From the NCBI GenBank assembly GCA_001784175.1, contig MFPR01000001.1:228561-292560 (forward strand): a stretch of 64,000 bases of DNA, given 5' to 3'. The stretch comes from Candidatus Lindowbacteria bacterium RIFCSPLOWO2_12_FULL_62_27 (GTDB lineage Bacteria; Lindowbacteria; 2-12-FULL-62-27). The notes under the pieces are model-generated. The model did not search any database. It was not told where the DNA came from and saw nothing but the letters and a program-made list of their open reading frames with translations. Below, in pieces: positions 25,687 through 34,290 of the stretch (position 1 is its first letter; every line of letters starts with the position of its first letter). Both the position numbers and the translations under genes were made by a program.

Positions 25687-27302
25687 ACCAGCGGGATGGG
25701 TTTAATGCCGCGTCGAGTGGCGTCGTACTTGAACCGGACCCACGAGAGGGCCTCGGAGACGTAATAGGTGGCCGGCCCGATGAGAATGCGGACGCCGCGA
25801 TGGACGCGGCCGCGCACATCGAGTTCGCCGTCGGTCCGGTTTTTCATCGAGTCGATGAAGCCCTCCTCCTCCTGCTGGATTTTTTTCAGGCGCGTGCAGA
25901 GCACGATGACGGTCTTGGCCAGCTTCAACATCTGCCGGCCCTCGTCGGTCATCGCCTGCTCCTGGAGCGCCTCCGAGGAGAGGCCGAACCGGTTCAGGGC
26001 GGCCTCCGCGTCGTCCAGCGCCTTCTGCGCCGCCTGACGGCGCGCCTTGAGTTTGGTCAGCGCCATCAGGTTCTGGCCGGTGACGCCCAACTGGACCACG
26101 GTCGATTCGCCCGACCCCGCGCCCAGATCCCGGACCTCCACGCGCGCGCCCGCGTAGATTCGGCCGCCGATCACAACCCCGCGGCCTTCCGTCACCACCA
26201 CGGCGTCCCCGCCGGCCAGCTCGCTGTTCACGGCGCTCTGCGTTTTCAAAATCCCGCCCGCGATCACCGTCGCCTGCTCCACGAACTTCGCCGTCACGTC
26301 CCACGCCGCCTGCACCATGCCGCGGCCCGAACCCTGCACGCCCTTACTGATGTAGATGCTCCCGTCGACGGCCCGCACCGTCGCGGCCTCCACGCCACCC
26401 TCGATCACGATGTCCTTGTCCGCCTGGATCGACAGCCCGCTCCGGACCCAGCCGCGGATGGCCAGCTCGCCCGGAAAGAGGATATGGCCGACCGAGATGT
26501 CGGCGTCCCCGGGAACGACCATCAGATTCTCGACGTCGATCCGGTTCCCGTCGATCACCACGCGGCCCGGGCATTTCGCGTAGAAGCATCCCTCATGCGC
26601 GTCCAACGACACGTTCTTGCCGACCGCCGGCGCGATCGGTTTGCCTGCACCGGCCGCAATGTCTCGTCCGTGGACGTCCCGGCCGGGCGTACCGGGGACC
26701 GGCGGCAGAAGCCGTGCGATTTTCTGACCGTTGGCAACCGTTGCCAGCTCGGAAAACGGAATGGCGACGGCGGACGCCGGCACGGCCACGGGCGGCGGCG
26801 CGGACGGCTGCTGAGGGACGACCGCCAGGCGGCCGTCTTTGCCCGGCTGCATGGGAATGCCTTTGGCGACCTGATATCCGGTGACGCCGGTGACGCGCCC
26901 GGATTCAACGGCCTTTTCGACGGCCGCGTCATCCAAGCCGAAGACGACGCTCTGCTCCTGCAGAATTTTCCGGACCTGTTCGACCGTCACCGGCAGCCCA
27001 TCGCCTGTCGCCGGCTCGATGTCGACAACCGCCCGCATGCCCTGGTCCAGCACCCGGACCTTGCACGTGCCGGGCGCGGGCGGAAACCCCAACAGATGCA
27101 CGAGCCGGGGGCCGAATCGGCGGGACATTTCGCGGATTTCGGTGAAGGCCTCCTCCGAGGGCCCGGACTTGTTGAACATGATTTCCTTAAATTCCGAATC
27201 GACGTCGAGGTTGCCCTCCGTCGCGGACAGGCCCGCAAGGACATTGCACAGCTTGTCCTCGAGTTCGAGGATTTCCTCGGGCCGGAGCGCGCGGCCGGTC
27301 AC
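25683..27302 (-). CDS. FapA-like (DUF342) polymer-forming domain protein
   Basis: Starts at the GTG at 27300-27302, overlapping the receiver-gene stop. The centre carries the DUF342/FapA beta-helical region (GRDVHGRDIAAGAGKPI, VEGNVMVV-like VENLMVVPGDADISVGHILF, IRGWVRSGLSIQADKDIVIEGGVE, IYISKGVQGSGRG). A coiled coil follows (about 440-500, KLKARRQAAQKALDDAEAAL) and a short beta end. FapA-family proteins influence motility, pili or biofilm in several bacteria without a settled mechanism. Its place inside a chain of coupled kinase and receiver genes suggests a signalling or structural output component. A longer open frame upstream is only a shifted reading of the receiver gene. Confidence 0.88.
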   Translation of the reverse strand: MTGRALRPEEILELEDKLCNVLAGLSATEGNLDVDSEFKEIMFNKSGPSEEAFTEIREMSRRFGPRLVHLLGFPPAPGTCKVRVLDQGMRAVVDIEPATGDGLPVTVEQVRKILQEQSVVFGLDDAAVEKAVESGRVTGVTGYQVAKGIPMQPGKDGRLAVVPQQPSAPPPVAVPASAVAIPFSELATVANGQKIARLLPPVPGTPGRDVHGRDIAAGAGKPIAPAVGKNVSLDAHEGCFYAKCPGRVVIDGNRIDVENLMVVPGDADISVGHILFPGELAIRGWVRSGLSIQADKDIVIEGGVEAATVRAVDGSIYISKGVQGSGRGMVQAAWDVTAKFVEQATVIAGGILKTQSAVNSELAGGDAVVVTEGRGVVIGGRIYAGARVEVRDLGAGSGESTVVQLGVTGQNLMALTKLKARRQAAQKALDDAEAALNRFGLSSEALQEQAMTDEGRQMLKLAKTVIVLCTRLKKIQQEEEGFIDSMKNRTDGELDVRGRVHRGVRILIGPATYYVSEALSWVRFKYDATRRGIKPIPLV

Positions 27303-27817
27303 AAGTCCGACCCGCCTTCGGGTTCGCGCCGGTCTTCCTGCGCCATCCGCGCCGCCAGGCCGCTGCCGCGCGGGCGGCGATGGCCGTCGCCGTCGGCGAA
27401 TTCGGAAGCGTCGTCGATCGGCGCCTGCGGGGACGGTTTTTTCGGATCCAGCACCGCCCGTATTTTTCTGACGAGGGTGTTCGAATTGAACGGCTTGGCC
27501 AGGTAATCCGCCGCGCCCGCCCGGACCGCGGCCATGACGGTGTCGCGGTCGGCGACGGCCGTCATCATCACGACGGGGATGTGGCGGGTGGTCGGATTGG
27601 CATGGAGGCGCCGGCAAACTTCCAACCCGTCCAGGCCGGGCATTTTGACGTCCATCAGCACCAGCGCCGGATTGAACTCGGCGACGTGTTCAAACGCCTG
27701 CTGCCCGTCATCGGCGGAGTCGGCCTCGAACCCGGCCTGGCTGAGCAACAGCACTGTCGTGATCCGCACCGACATCTCGTCGTCCACCACCAAAATCCGG
27801 CAGGGATCGGCCGTCAT
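27299..27817 (-). CDS. Stand-alone response-regulator receiver protein
   Basis: A receiver domain (1-125) has acidic pocket VVDDE, phospho-acceptor Asp in LVLMDVKMPGLDGLEVC, the Thr/Ser switch in VVMMTAVADR and the Lys in YLAKPFN. It is followed by a ~45-residue charged tail with no output domain. Single-domain receivers usually shuttle phosphate or bind a partner. Its start overlaps the upstream CHASE kinase stop (ATGA) and its stop overlaps the FapA-like start (GTGA), arguing that it relays signal from the kinases, possibly to the FapA-like protein. Confidence 0.93.
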   Translation of the reverse strand: MTADPCRILVVDDEMSVRITTVLLLSQAGFEADSADDGQQAFEHVAEFNPALVLMDVKMPGLDGLEVCRRLHANPTTRHIPVVMMTAVADRDTVMAAVRAGAADYLAKPFNSNTLVRKIRAVLDPKKPSPQAPIDDASEFADGDGHRRPRGSGLAARMAQEDRREPEGGSDL

Positions 27818-30393
27818 GCGCGCCTCACCATTACATCCCGAATCACTTGCGCCAGATGGCCCATGCTGTACGGCTTTTCCACGATCCGCACGCCCGTTTC
27901 CTCAACGAATTTCCGCGGCTCGTCACTCAGCACGTCCCCCGTGCTGAGAAGAAACGACTCCAGAAGTTCCGGATGATGCCGGGCGATGTGCCGGTAGAGA
28001 ACCGTTCCGTCCTTGTCTGGCATTTTGAAATCCACGATGAGGGCGTCGAACACCTGCGTTTTCAGGGCGTCGATGGCCTCATCCACCGATCCGGCGGCGA
28101 TGACACGGAAGTCGCGGCCGCCAAGGTACCTTGACACCGTCTTTCGAATCGACGCCTCGTCGTCCACCAGAAGAACCGACGCTTTGTTTTCCCCGTCCCG
28201 GACGCGACGTTCCGGACGATGTTCAACGTCAGATGGAGGAAGACCGTCGGGCAATTCGACCGTAATCGTGGCGCCACGCCCCTCCTCGCTCTCCGCCCGG
28301 ATGGTTCCCCCATGCTCGGCGACGATGGCGTAACTGACGCTGAGCCCCAGGCCCGTGCCCTGCCCGACCTCCTTGGTCGTGAAAAACGGATCGAATATTT
28401 TCTTGAGGTTCTCCCTGGCGATTCCCGGCCCCGAGTCCTGAAAGACAATCCGGACGCGCCCGTCGGTTTTGCACGTCTGGACCCTCAGGCGCCGCGGGCC
28501 TTCCGTTTTCTTCAACGCGTGGTGTGCGTTTTGCGCCAGATTCAGGAAAACCTGCTGGATCATGTCGCAGTCCACCCGGATCGGAGGCAAGTCGGAACAC
28601 ATCAGGGTTTGAACTTCGATGCTGTCCAACCGCATCTGGGCCGAACAGAGTTCCAGAACATTTTCGAGGTGATTGTGAATGTCACAGAGACTCCTCTGCG
28701 GGTCTCCTTTCCGGGCGAACGTCAGCAGGTTCTTCACGATCCTGGCGCACCGCTCGGCCTCTTTGGCTATGGCCGCAACGTCGGCCTTGCACTCCCCCAG
28801 ATTCTGGGAATTTTGGACGAGTTCCGCGTAGCCCAGGATGCCCGTCAGTGGATTGTTCAGCTCGTGGGCGATCCCGGCGATGGTCGTCCCGAGGGCCGAC
28901 ATTTTTTCGGCCTGGTGAAGATGTTGTTGAAGCGCCCGTTCCCTCGTTTCGGCGGCCCGGCGATCGGTCAGGTCTCTCGAGATGGTCGAGAAGTAATCAA
29001 CGCCTCCACTCGGGTTGCGATGCGCGATCAGAATCATGGAGGTGGGAATGACCCGCCCGGCCCGGCTCTGAAACTCCATGTCCCCGGCCCATATCCCCTC
29101 CTGGAAAATCGCCGGGAGCGCCGTCCGCGTCAACTGCCGGTAGCCCTCGCGGCTGTGGAATTCTTTGATGCGCAGTTTGGAAACATCCTCATTCTCTCCG
29201 ATTCCCAAGAGCACCCTCCCGGCCCGATTGACGTAAAGAATGCGTTCTTCCGGAGTGGCAATAGCCACAATGTCCGGCGTCGCGTCGAGGATGGCGATCA
29301 GGCGCTCAAATCTCTCCGTCTGGCGGCCTTCATGGGCCAGATGCGCGCCCAAGATCAGTGTAATGAGCAGTCCCACGGCCAGCACCATGATCGATTGCCG
29401 GCGGTCCAACGTCGCGTCGAACGCCGGAAGAGAGTAGTAATGAAGCGTCCAATCGCGTCCATAGGCGTTGATATGGGACGTGGACCGAAACAGCGGCCGG
29501 GCGCCGGTGTCCGCCAGGCTGAGCGGTGGCGCGGCGTCGAAGAGAATCGCCTCCTCCTGAATCTCCCGGCCGGCGTCGGAGACGCCGGCACTTGGGGCGC
29601 CGGAGGCGCTGACCCGGCCGTCGTAGATTTCGAGACAAATGTCCTTGATGCTGTCGCCGAGGATGCCGCGCATGAGGTCTTTCATCCGGTACGGGCTGTA
29701 GACAAACCCGACCAGCGCCGCCCGGCGATCCTCCACGGTTTCGGTGGGCGCGTCCTTTCGATAGAACGGCACATACATCAGGATGCCGTGCTGGATGTCC
29801 GTCTCGGTTTCCTGAACCAATTTGACCTTCCCGGAAATGGTCACCATGCCGGAGTCTCTTGACAGGGACATGGCCTGGTTCCGGACAGGTTCCGCCCACA
29901 TGTCATACCCAAAGGCGCGAAGATTTCGTTTGACGAACGGCTCGAGATAAATAATGGAAGTGTAGGCGGGACGATCGCCCTCCGGCCAGATCCGGTACTT
30001 CGGAAACCCTTTGGCGCGGAAGCTCGCCTCATGGGCCGCCTTTTCCTCCGGGCGAACCCATTCGGCAAATCCAACGCCCTGAATCCCGGGAAAATTTTCC
30101 TCCAGCCTCATGTTGGCGATGAAGTCGCGCCATTCCGTCCTCTCCACCCGGGCGGAGCTTCTGAACAATCCAACCCCAGACCGGAGGACCAGTTCATGAT
30201 CAAGAAGCCTTTTTCTGATCGCCAAGTTCGCGCGTTCCACATGGGCGTCAAATCTGTCCCGGGCGATTTCGAGTTCCTGCTCCTGTGTGAAATGCCAGGC
30301 CACGATGGTTCCGACGACGTCGAGAATCAAAATAGCGATGGCGATGAGCCGTCCGATCCGTATACGCGCTTGGCAGACTCTATTGATCTTCAT
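27814..30393 (-). CDS. CHASE-domain hybrid histidine kinase (copy 2)
   Basis: Same order as its paralogue at 23122-25686: first helix ([18 protein letters not shown]), CHASE domain with [19 protein letters not shown], second helix ([20 protein letters not shown]), PAS, HisKA with [19 protein letters not shown], HATPase with [15 protein letters not shown], and receiver with [14 protein letters not shown]. It differs by an insertion of about 20 residues in the CHASE domain ([20 protein letters not shown]). The most probable start is the ATG at 30391-30393 (MKINRVCQ), preceded by a G-rich run. It heads the five-gene coupled operon. Confidence 0.92.
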   Translation of the reverse strand: MKINRVCQARIRIGRLIAIAILILDVVGTIVAWHFTQEQELEIARDRFDAHVERANLAIRKRLLDHELVLRSGVGLFRSSARVERTEWRDFIANMRLEENFPGIQGVGFAEWVRPEEKAAHEASFRAKGFPKYRIWPEGDRPAYTSIIYLEPFVKRNLRAFGYDMWAEPVRNQAMSLSRDSGMVTISGKVKLVQETETDIQHGILMYVPFYRKDAPTETVEDRRAALVGFVYSPYRMKDLMRGILGDSIKDICLEIYDGRVSASGAPSAGVSDAGREIQEEAILFDAAPPLSLADTGARPLFRSTSHINAYGRDWTLHYYSLPAFDATLDRRQSIMVLAVGLLITLILGAHLAHEGRQTERFERLIAILDATPDIVAIATPEERILYVNRAGRVLLGIGENEDVSKLRIKEFHSREGYRQLTRTALPAIFQEGIWAGDMEFQSRAGRVIPTSMILIAHRNPSGGVDYFSTISRDLTDRRAAETRERALQQHLHQAEKMSALGTTIAGIAHELNNPLTGILGYAELVQNSQNLGECKADVAAIAKEAERCARIVKNLLTFARKGDPQRSLCDIHNHLENVLELCSAQMRLDSIEVQTLMCSDLPPIRVDCDMIQQVFLNLAQNAHHALKKTEGPRRLRVQTCKTDGRVRIVFQDSGPGIARENLKKIFDPFFTTKEVGQGTGLGLSVSYAIVAEHGGTIRAESEEGRGATITVELPDGLPPSDVEHRPERRVRDGENKASVLLVDDEASIRKTVSRYLGGRDFRVIAAGSVDEAIDALKTQVFDALIVDFKMPDKDGTVLYRHIARHHPELLESFLLSTGDVLSDEPRKFVEETGVRIVEKPYSMGHLAQVIRDVMVRRA

Positions 30394-30508
30394 CACCGCC
30401 CCCCCCCACCCCTCAACTACTTGGAGATCAGAAGGTTGGGATTTCATGATCATAAATCCAAAATGTGCCAGGGGCGACATATATATATGGAGAGGAGGCT
30501 TCCGATTT

Positions 30509-31105
30509 TCATTTCGTGGCCTCCGCAGAGTGTCGCAGGGCCGGCAGATACTGCGGCAGAACGTCCAGCAACTCCTTCATATCCGTTCCCTTCTGAAAAA
30601 ACGCGTCGGCGCCGGCCTTGAGAACCGCCTTCTCGTCCTTGACGTAGCCGGACATGGCGAGAATCTTGATGCCGGAATAGTCCGGCACCGACTTCAGGCG
30701 GTAAATGACCTCAATGCCGTCCATTTTCGGCATCAGAAGATCGAGGATCAGGACGTCCGGGAGGGCATGTCCGATGTGGAGGAGCGCCTCGACGCCGTTG
30801 TCGGCGGTCTGGATCGTCACGTTCGGAAACCGGGCGAGAATCCGGCGGGGGAGCGTCTTCAGGATGGATATCTCGTCATCGACGATCAGGATGCGGGGGA
30901 CGCGGGATTGGAGTTCCGGCGGCACGGGAAAATGCTGGTTCCGGAGCATCCGGGCGACTTCCTCCCGGCGGAACCGCGCATGCCCGCCGAGGGTCTTGAT
31001 GGCCGGAATCTTCCCGGTATGGACCCAGTCCGCCACCGTCACCCGGTTGACTTTGAACATCCGGCAGATGTCACGCGTGGACAAAAGCTCCGCCTCTTCA
31101 GCCAT
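30509..31105 (-). CDS. MerR/excisionase-type HTH fused to a receiver domain (copy 1)
   Basis: The start at 31103-31105 (MAEEAELLSTRD) has GGGGAGG upstream. The N-terminal ~60 residues are a BldC/excisionase-like winged helix (STRDICRMFKVNRVTVADWV, ending GGHARFRREEV). The rest is a receiver with VVDDE-type pocket (LIVDDEIS), phospho-acceptor in LILDLLMPKMDG and the conserved Lys in FFQKGTD. An N-terminal HTH before the receiver is the reverse of classical response regulators. A second protein of this design is at 61513-62100. It likely controls the neighbouring kinase operon or envelope genes by phosphorylation-dependent DNA binding. Confidence 0.9.
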   Translation of the reverse strand: MAEEAELLSTRDICRMFKVNRVTVADWVHTGKIPAIKTLGGHARFRREEVARMLRNQHFPVPPELQSRVPRILIVDDEISILKTLPRRILARFPNVTIQTADNGVEALLHIGHALPDVLILDLLMPKMDGIEVIYRLKSVPDYSGIKILAMSGYVKDEKAVLKAGADAFFQKGTDMKELLDVLPQYLPALRHSAEATK

Positions 31106-31149
31106 CGTACCGCCTCCCCGCCACCCTCCAGCGCCGGGGTTACTATTCT

Positions 31150-31178
31150 CTAATATCAAACATTTCTAACAATGTCAA
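31150..31178 (-). promoter_or_regulatory. Sigma-70-type promoter of the HTH-receiver gene
   Basis: On the minus strand TTGACA (31173-31178) and TATTAG (31150-31155) are 17 bp apart, in an AT-rich gap. The predicted leader of about 35-40 nt contains the GGGGAGG ribosome-binding site of the gene starting at 31105. Confidence 0.7.
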
Positions 31179-31198
31179 CTAAAATTTCAATATTGGGG

Positions 31199-32746
31199 TC
31201 AGGGCGGCAGGGGCGGGCGGCGGGCGTTGACGAGGGCGTCGTTGATCGTGGAGGTGGCGGCCGAGGTTGACGATTGAAGCTGGTCCGATTGGAGCTGTTC
31301 CTGCGAAAGCCGGGCGGGGGGTGCGTCCAGAATGTCCGCGGACGTTTGCGCAGCCTCCCGCTCCGCCTCGGTCGCTCCGGCCGGCAGGAAATCTCCGAGC
31401 GCGGCGTCCCGGAGCAGGTCCAGCGGCCGCCGGACCGCCCCGAGTACCGACGGCTCAGACACAACCGCTGACATCCCCTCGCCCACCGGCATCGACCGGT
31501 CCGCACGGACCGTCTCCGGCCCGCCCGTGTTGAAGGCGGCTTCCAGGAACGCGCCCAAGTCGGAGGGCTGTTGCGGCGCGAGACCAAAAAAACCCCGCAA
31601 CGCAGCCGGCAGTTGACCCGGATCCACCGGCGCGACGTACCCCGCGCCTTCGTCCGTCCTCACCGCCGCGCCCGGGCCCTTCAGGTACGAAACCTCCTGG
31701 ACCGTCCCCGTCACGCCGGCCACCGCGGTCGGCATGATCACGCGCGCGCGGATTTCCCGGCCGGGCGACTTGGAGGAGACGGTGCGGACGCGGCCGAAGT
31801 CGAGGAGAACCTCGACCGAATGTTCGTAGCCCTCCTGAACGCACAGGCCGACGGCGAGGTGGGTGAGGGGCGAGATTTCGAAATACACTTTTTCAAATTT
31901 CAATACGGCGCGCCCTTCGATCCCCGTGGCGATTTCGTCCCCGCGTTCGATCTCGATTCTGCCGGCGCCAGCCGCCGTCCAGCGGGTCTCGCCGCTTTTC
32001 CGGATCTCCACTTCTCCTGTCACTTCCGTGAGCTCCGCCGTCATTGGGAACCGCAACATCGACACGGGGCCGGAGCTTCCCGCCCGGAAGGCGCGCAGAC
32101 GGCGCATGAGCGGCATCCGGGCCGGATGGCGGGATTCGGCTGCGCCGAATCGCTGTTCCATGCGGGTGAGGAACGCCAGAAGTTCCGGGCCGCTCATCCA
32201 CTCGTCCGGATGGGTTTCGGGCGGAACGAGTCCGATATTCGCGGCGACCCGGAAGGCGTATCGCCGGCTGTTCGGAAACCAGCGCCGGAGCCAGCTTCCT
32301 TTGTATTCCAATCCCGACAGCATCACGGCCGCCGCCGCGCCATGCGTCACCGGCCGGCCGGCCTCACGCCAAAGATCCGGATCCAGCGGAACGCCCGCCT
32401 CCCTCAGATGCTCGATCTCGTGGTCCGTTCGGTCCGGACCCGCGTACCGGCGAAACCGGGCGGCGGCCCGAACCACATCGGCGACGGTGGCGGACGGCCT
32501 GACGGCCAGCGCCCGATAGAACTCCGTCGCGGCGCGGTCTTCGGCGTGGGACGCGAACGGCAGACAGAAAATCTGGACAACCCACAAAAACGCTCGGAGT
32601 AACCGGGCTGTCCCCCTCTCCCGCCATAGGCGGGAGAGGGTTGGGGTGAGGGTGGCAGGCTTCGCGCGGCGCCAATCCACCCCCCTCACCTCAATCCTCT
32701 CCCCCCTGCGGGGGGAGAGGAGGTGAATAACCACTGCGTGCTTCAC
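31199..32746 (-). CDS. Exported FecR-domain protein
   Basis: The GTG at 32744-32746 overlaps the stop of the upstream beta-barrel gene (GTGA), so it is probably the genuine initiation site. Residues 1-5 are followed by about 39 residues encoded by a palindromic repeat doublet, and only then by the hydrophobic export signal (LLRAFLWVVQIFCLPFASHA). The mature part has a helical region (about 70-210) and a FecR-like domain (VTGEVEIRKSGETRWTAAG, ending VRTVSS and MPTAVAGVTGT). This type is common in periplasmic or secreted sensing and structural proteins. The C-terminal ~120 residues are low-complexity. The tight linkage to a barrel protein and protease suggests a shared envelope function. Confidence 0.8.
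   Translation of the reverse strand: MKHAVVIHLLSPRRGERIEVRGVDWRRAKPATLTPTLSRLWRERGTARLLRAFLWVVQIFCLPFASHAEDRAATEFYRALAVRPSATVADVVRAAARFRRYAGPDRTDHEIEHLREAGVPLDPDLWREAGRPVTHGAAAAVMLSGLEYKGSWLRRWFPNSRRYAFRVAANIGLVPPETHPDEWMSGPELLAFLTRMEQRFGAAESRHPARMPLMRRLRAFRAGSSGPVSMLRFPMTAELTEVTGEVEIRKSGETRWTAAGAGRIEIERGDEIATGIEGRAVLKFEKVYFEISPLTHLAVGLCVQEGYEHSVEVLLDFGRVRTVSSKSPGREIRARVIMPTAVAGVTGTVQEVSYLKGPGAAVRTDEGAGYVAPVDPGQLPAALRGFFGLAPQQPSDLGAFLEAAFNTGGPETVRADRSMPVGEGMSAVVSEPSVLGAVRRPLDLLRDAALGDFLPAGATEAEREAAQTSADILDAPPARLSQEQLQSDQLQSSTSAATSTINDALVNARRPPLPP
32612..32729. repeat. Palindromic repeat doublet (118 bp) in the FecR-domain gene
   Basis: Two hairpins, ccctctcccgcc/ggcgggagaggg (32614-32640) and cctctccccc/gggggagagg (32696-32720), face each other with inward tails ggttggggtgaggg and ccctcacctcaatcc around a short core. 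The coding strand is open throughout and reads IHLLSPRRGERIEVRG and then LTPTLSRLWRERG. It has the same length as the doublet at 34155-34272. Confidence 0.92.
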
Positions 32747-34290
32747 AAATCCACCGACATTTTAAACCGCAGGAATTCCTCGTGGCTGCGGTTCAGGCCG
32801 TAGGCCGGGCCCGGGACGAACATGCCGAGCTGCAGGAGATAGCGGAGGTCGGCGAGAGGTTTCCAGGAAAGTTGCGCATCGTATTCGTGGCCGATGTTGT
32901 CTCCGAGTCCGCCGGGCGACACGTTGTACACCGGGTCGGACGTCGGGCCGGCTTCGTCTTCGGCGAGGAAATAATAGTAGGTCAATTGCAGGGTGCAGTC
33001 GTTGAGCGCCATGTGCGAGCTTCGGGCAAACGGCCGGACGCTGAATCCCGATTTGAAGGCGTGCAGGTTCGCCAGGGCCGGCGCCAGCGCCACGCCGAGA
33101 TTGAGTCCGCCGAATCCCCGGAACACCGTGTCCCGCCCCGCCGTCGATCCGCCGCTCGAGGAGAACACGTTGCCGATCCGGTCCCGGTCACCCGACGCGC
33201 CGGCAACTTCGGCGAAAATCGAGGGCGCAAGATCCGTGCCGCCCACAAAAAACTGCATCCCGAGATCGTAGGCCGTCGCGTAGACGCCGATCCGCTGCGT
33301 CGTGCCGAGGTGCCCGTAGGTCAGGCCCCGCTCGAGGACAAACTCGCCCCAGATCGACAGGCGCGAAAGGGGGCTGGCCTCCATCGTGAAGCCGTAGTAG
33401 CGCGAGTCGAGCTGGTGGCGCTGGCCGTTCACGGCGAAATCGAAGTTATGATCGAGGTTGAACAAGAGGTAGGCCCCGAAGGACTGGCCGCGGCGAATCT
33501 GATAGCGCGTTTCGAATCCGTAGAATTGCCGTTTCGTGCGGCCGGGGCCCGGCGCGAGGAAATCGAGGTTGTCATCGCCGGGATTCTGCCGGAGCGCCAT
33601 CGCCCGGAGCGACCACCGGCCCCGGTCGGCCTGCCACGACAGGCCGTCCGCCGTGAGGCCGAACGCGAGGCCGCGCCCGACCGACACAAAGTGCCGGCCG
33701 AGCCGCAGGCGGTGGCGGAAATGCGCGGAGAAGGCGCGTTCCCAGTAGAGCATTTCGATTTTGGGCTGGATAAAATCGCTGCCGCGGATCGCCGGAGAAT
33801 TTTTTTTCGTCTCGGTGTATCGCGCGGCCGACCGGAAGTAGAATTTGCTGGTCCGCGGCGCGTTCTGGACCAATGCGTACACCCGGCCGTCATACACCCA
33901 CGCGTGGTCTTCCGCGTCGGCCACGGTGTCCTGCCGGTCGTTGTCGTCCGAGGTCGTATAGGTCGTCGAAATCGTCGAGCCGATGTCGAGGAGCCATCCG
34001 CGCCGCCGGCTCGCCCCGAGCCCATCCTCGGTCCGCCGCAACTCGTCCACGGATTCGACCCGCTCGCGCCGCCGGTCCTCGCCCGACATCTGGGCGGCCG
34101 CCGGGGCGGGCAATAGGCAGAAGACAAGAAGCAACAGGTAAGCGGGGAACGGTACCCCCCCTCTCCCGCCGTAGGCGGGAGAGGGTCGGGGTGAGGGTGG
34201 CAGTCTCCGGTCGTCGTCATCTGCCCCCCTCACCTCAATCCTCTCCCCCCTTCGGGGGGAGAGGAGGTGAATAGACAGATCAATTCTCAT
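32743..34290 (-). CDS. Outer-membrane beta-barrel protein (alginate-export/porin-like)
   Basis: The ATG at 34288-34290 (MRIDLS) overlaps the M6 protease stop by 11 nt. A repeat doublet then encodes about 39 residues, followed by the signal peptide AYLLLLVFCLLPAPAAAQ. The mature protein is about 430 residues of alternating amphipathic strands rich in Tyr, Phe and Arg, for example FYGFETRYQIRRGQSFGAYL and LDSRYYGFTMEASPLSRLSI. The pattern resembles the alginate-export/OprE barrel family; the assignment rests on composition and pattern only. It probably forms a channel in the outer membrane. The C-terminal residue is Leu rather than the common Phe. Confidence 0.75.
   Translation of the reverse strand: MRIDLSIHLLSPRRGERIEVRGADDDDRRLPPSPRPSPAYGGRGGVPFPAYLLLLVFCLLPAPAAAQMSGEDRRRERVESVDELRRTEDGLGASRRRGWLLDIGSTISTTYTTSDDNDRQDTVADAEDHAWVYDGRVYALVQNAPRTSKFYFRSAARYTETKKNSPAIRGSDFIQPKIEMLYWERAFSAHFRHRLRLGRHFVSVGRGLAFGLTADGLSWQADRGRWSLRAMALRQNPGDDNLDFLAPGPGRTKRQFYGFETRYQIRRGQSFGAYLLFNLDHNFDFAVNGQRHQLDSRYYGFTMEASPLSRLSIWGEFVLERGLTYGHLGTTQRIGVYATAYDLGMQFFVGGTDLAPSIFAEVAGASGDRDRIGNVFSSSGGSTAGRDTVFRGFGGLNLGVALAPALANLHAFKSGFSVRPFARSSHMALNDCTLQLTYYYFLAEDEAGPTSDPVYNVSPGGLGDNIGHEYDAQLSWKPLADLRYLLQLGMFVPGPAYGLNRSHEEFLRFKMSVDL
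34155..34272. repeat. Palindromic repeat doublet (118 bp) in the beta-barrel gene
   Basis: Hairpins ctctcccgcc gta ggcgggagag and ctctcccccc ttc ggggggagag flank a core, with inward tails ggtcggggtgaggg and ccctcacctcaatcc. The core differs from that of the FecR doublet (cagtctccggtcgtcgtcat), so the conserved part is the pair of hairpins with tails. It is read through in frame at residues 7-45 of the barrel protein. Confidence 0.92.

Noticed and set aside
27303..27617. N-terminal extension of the FapA-like protein
   Set aside because: It is a shifted reading of the receiver gene, with a low-complexity Arg/Gly/Pro composition. The GTG at 27302 overlaps the receiver stop.
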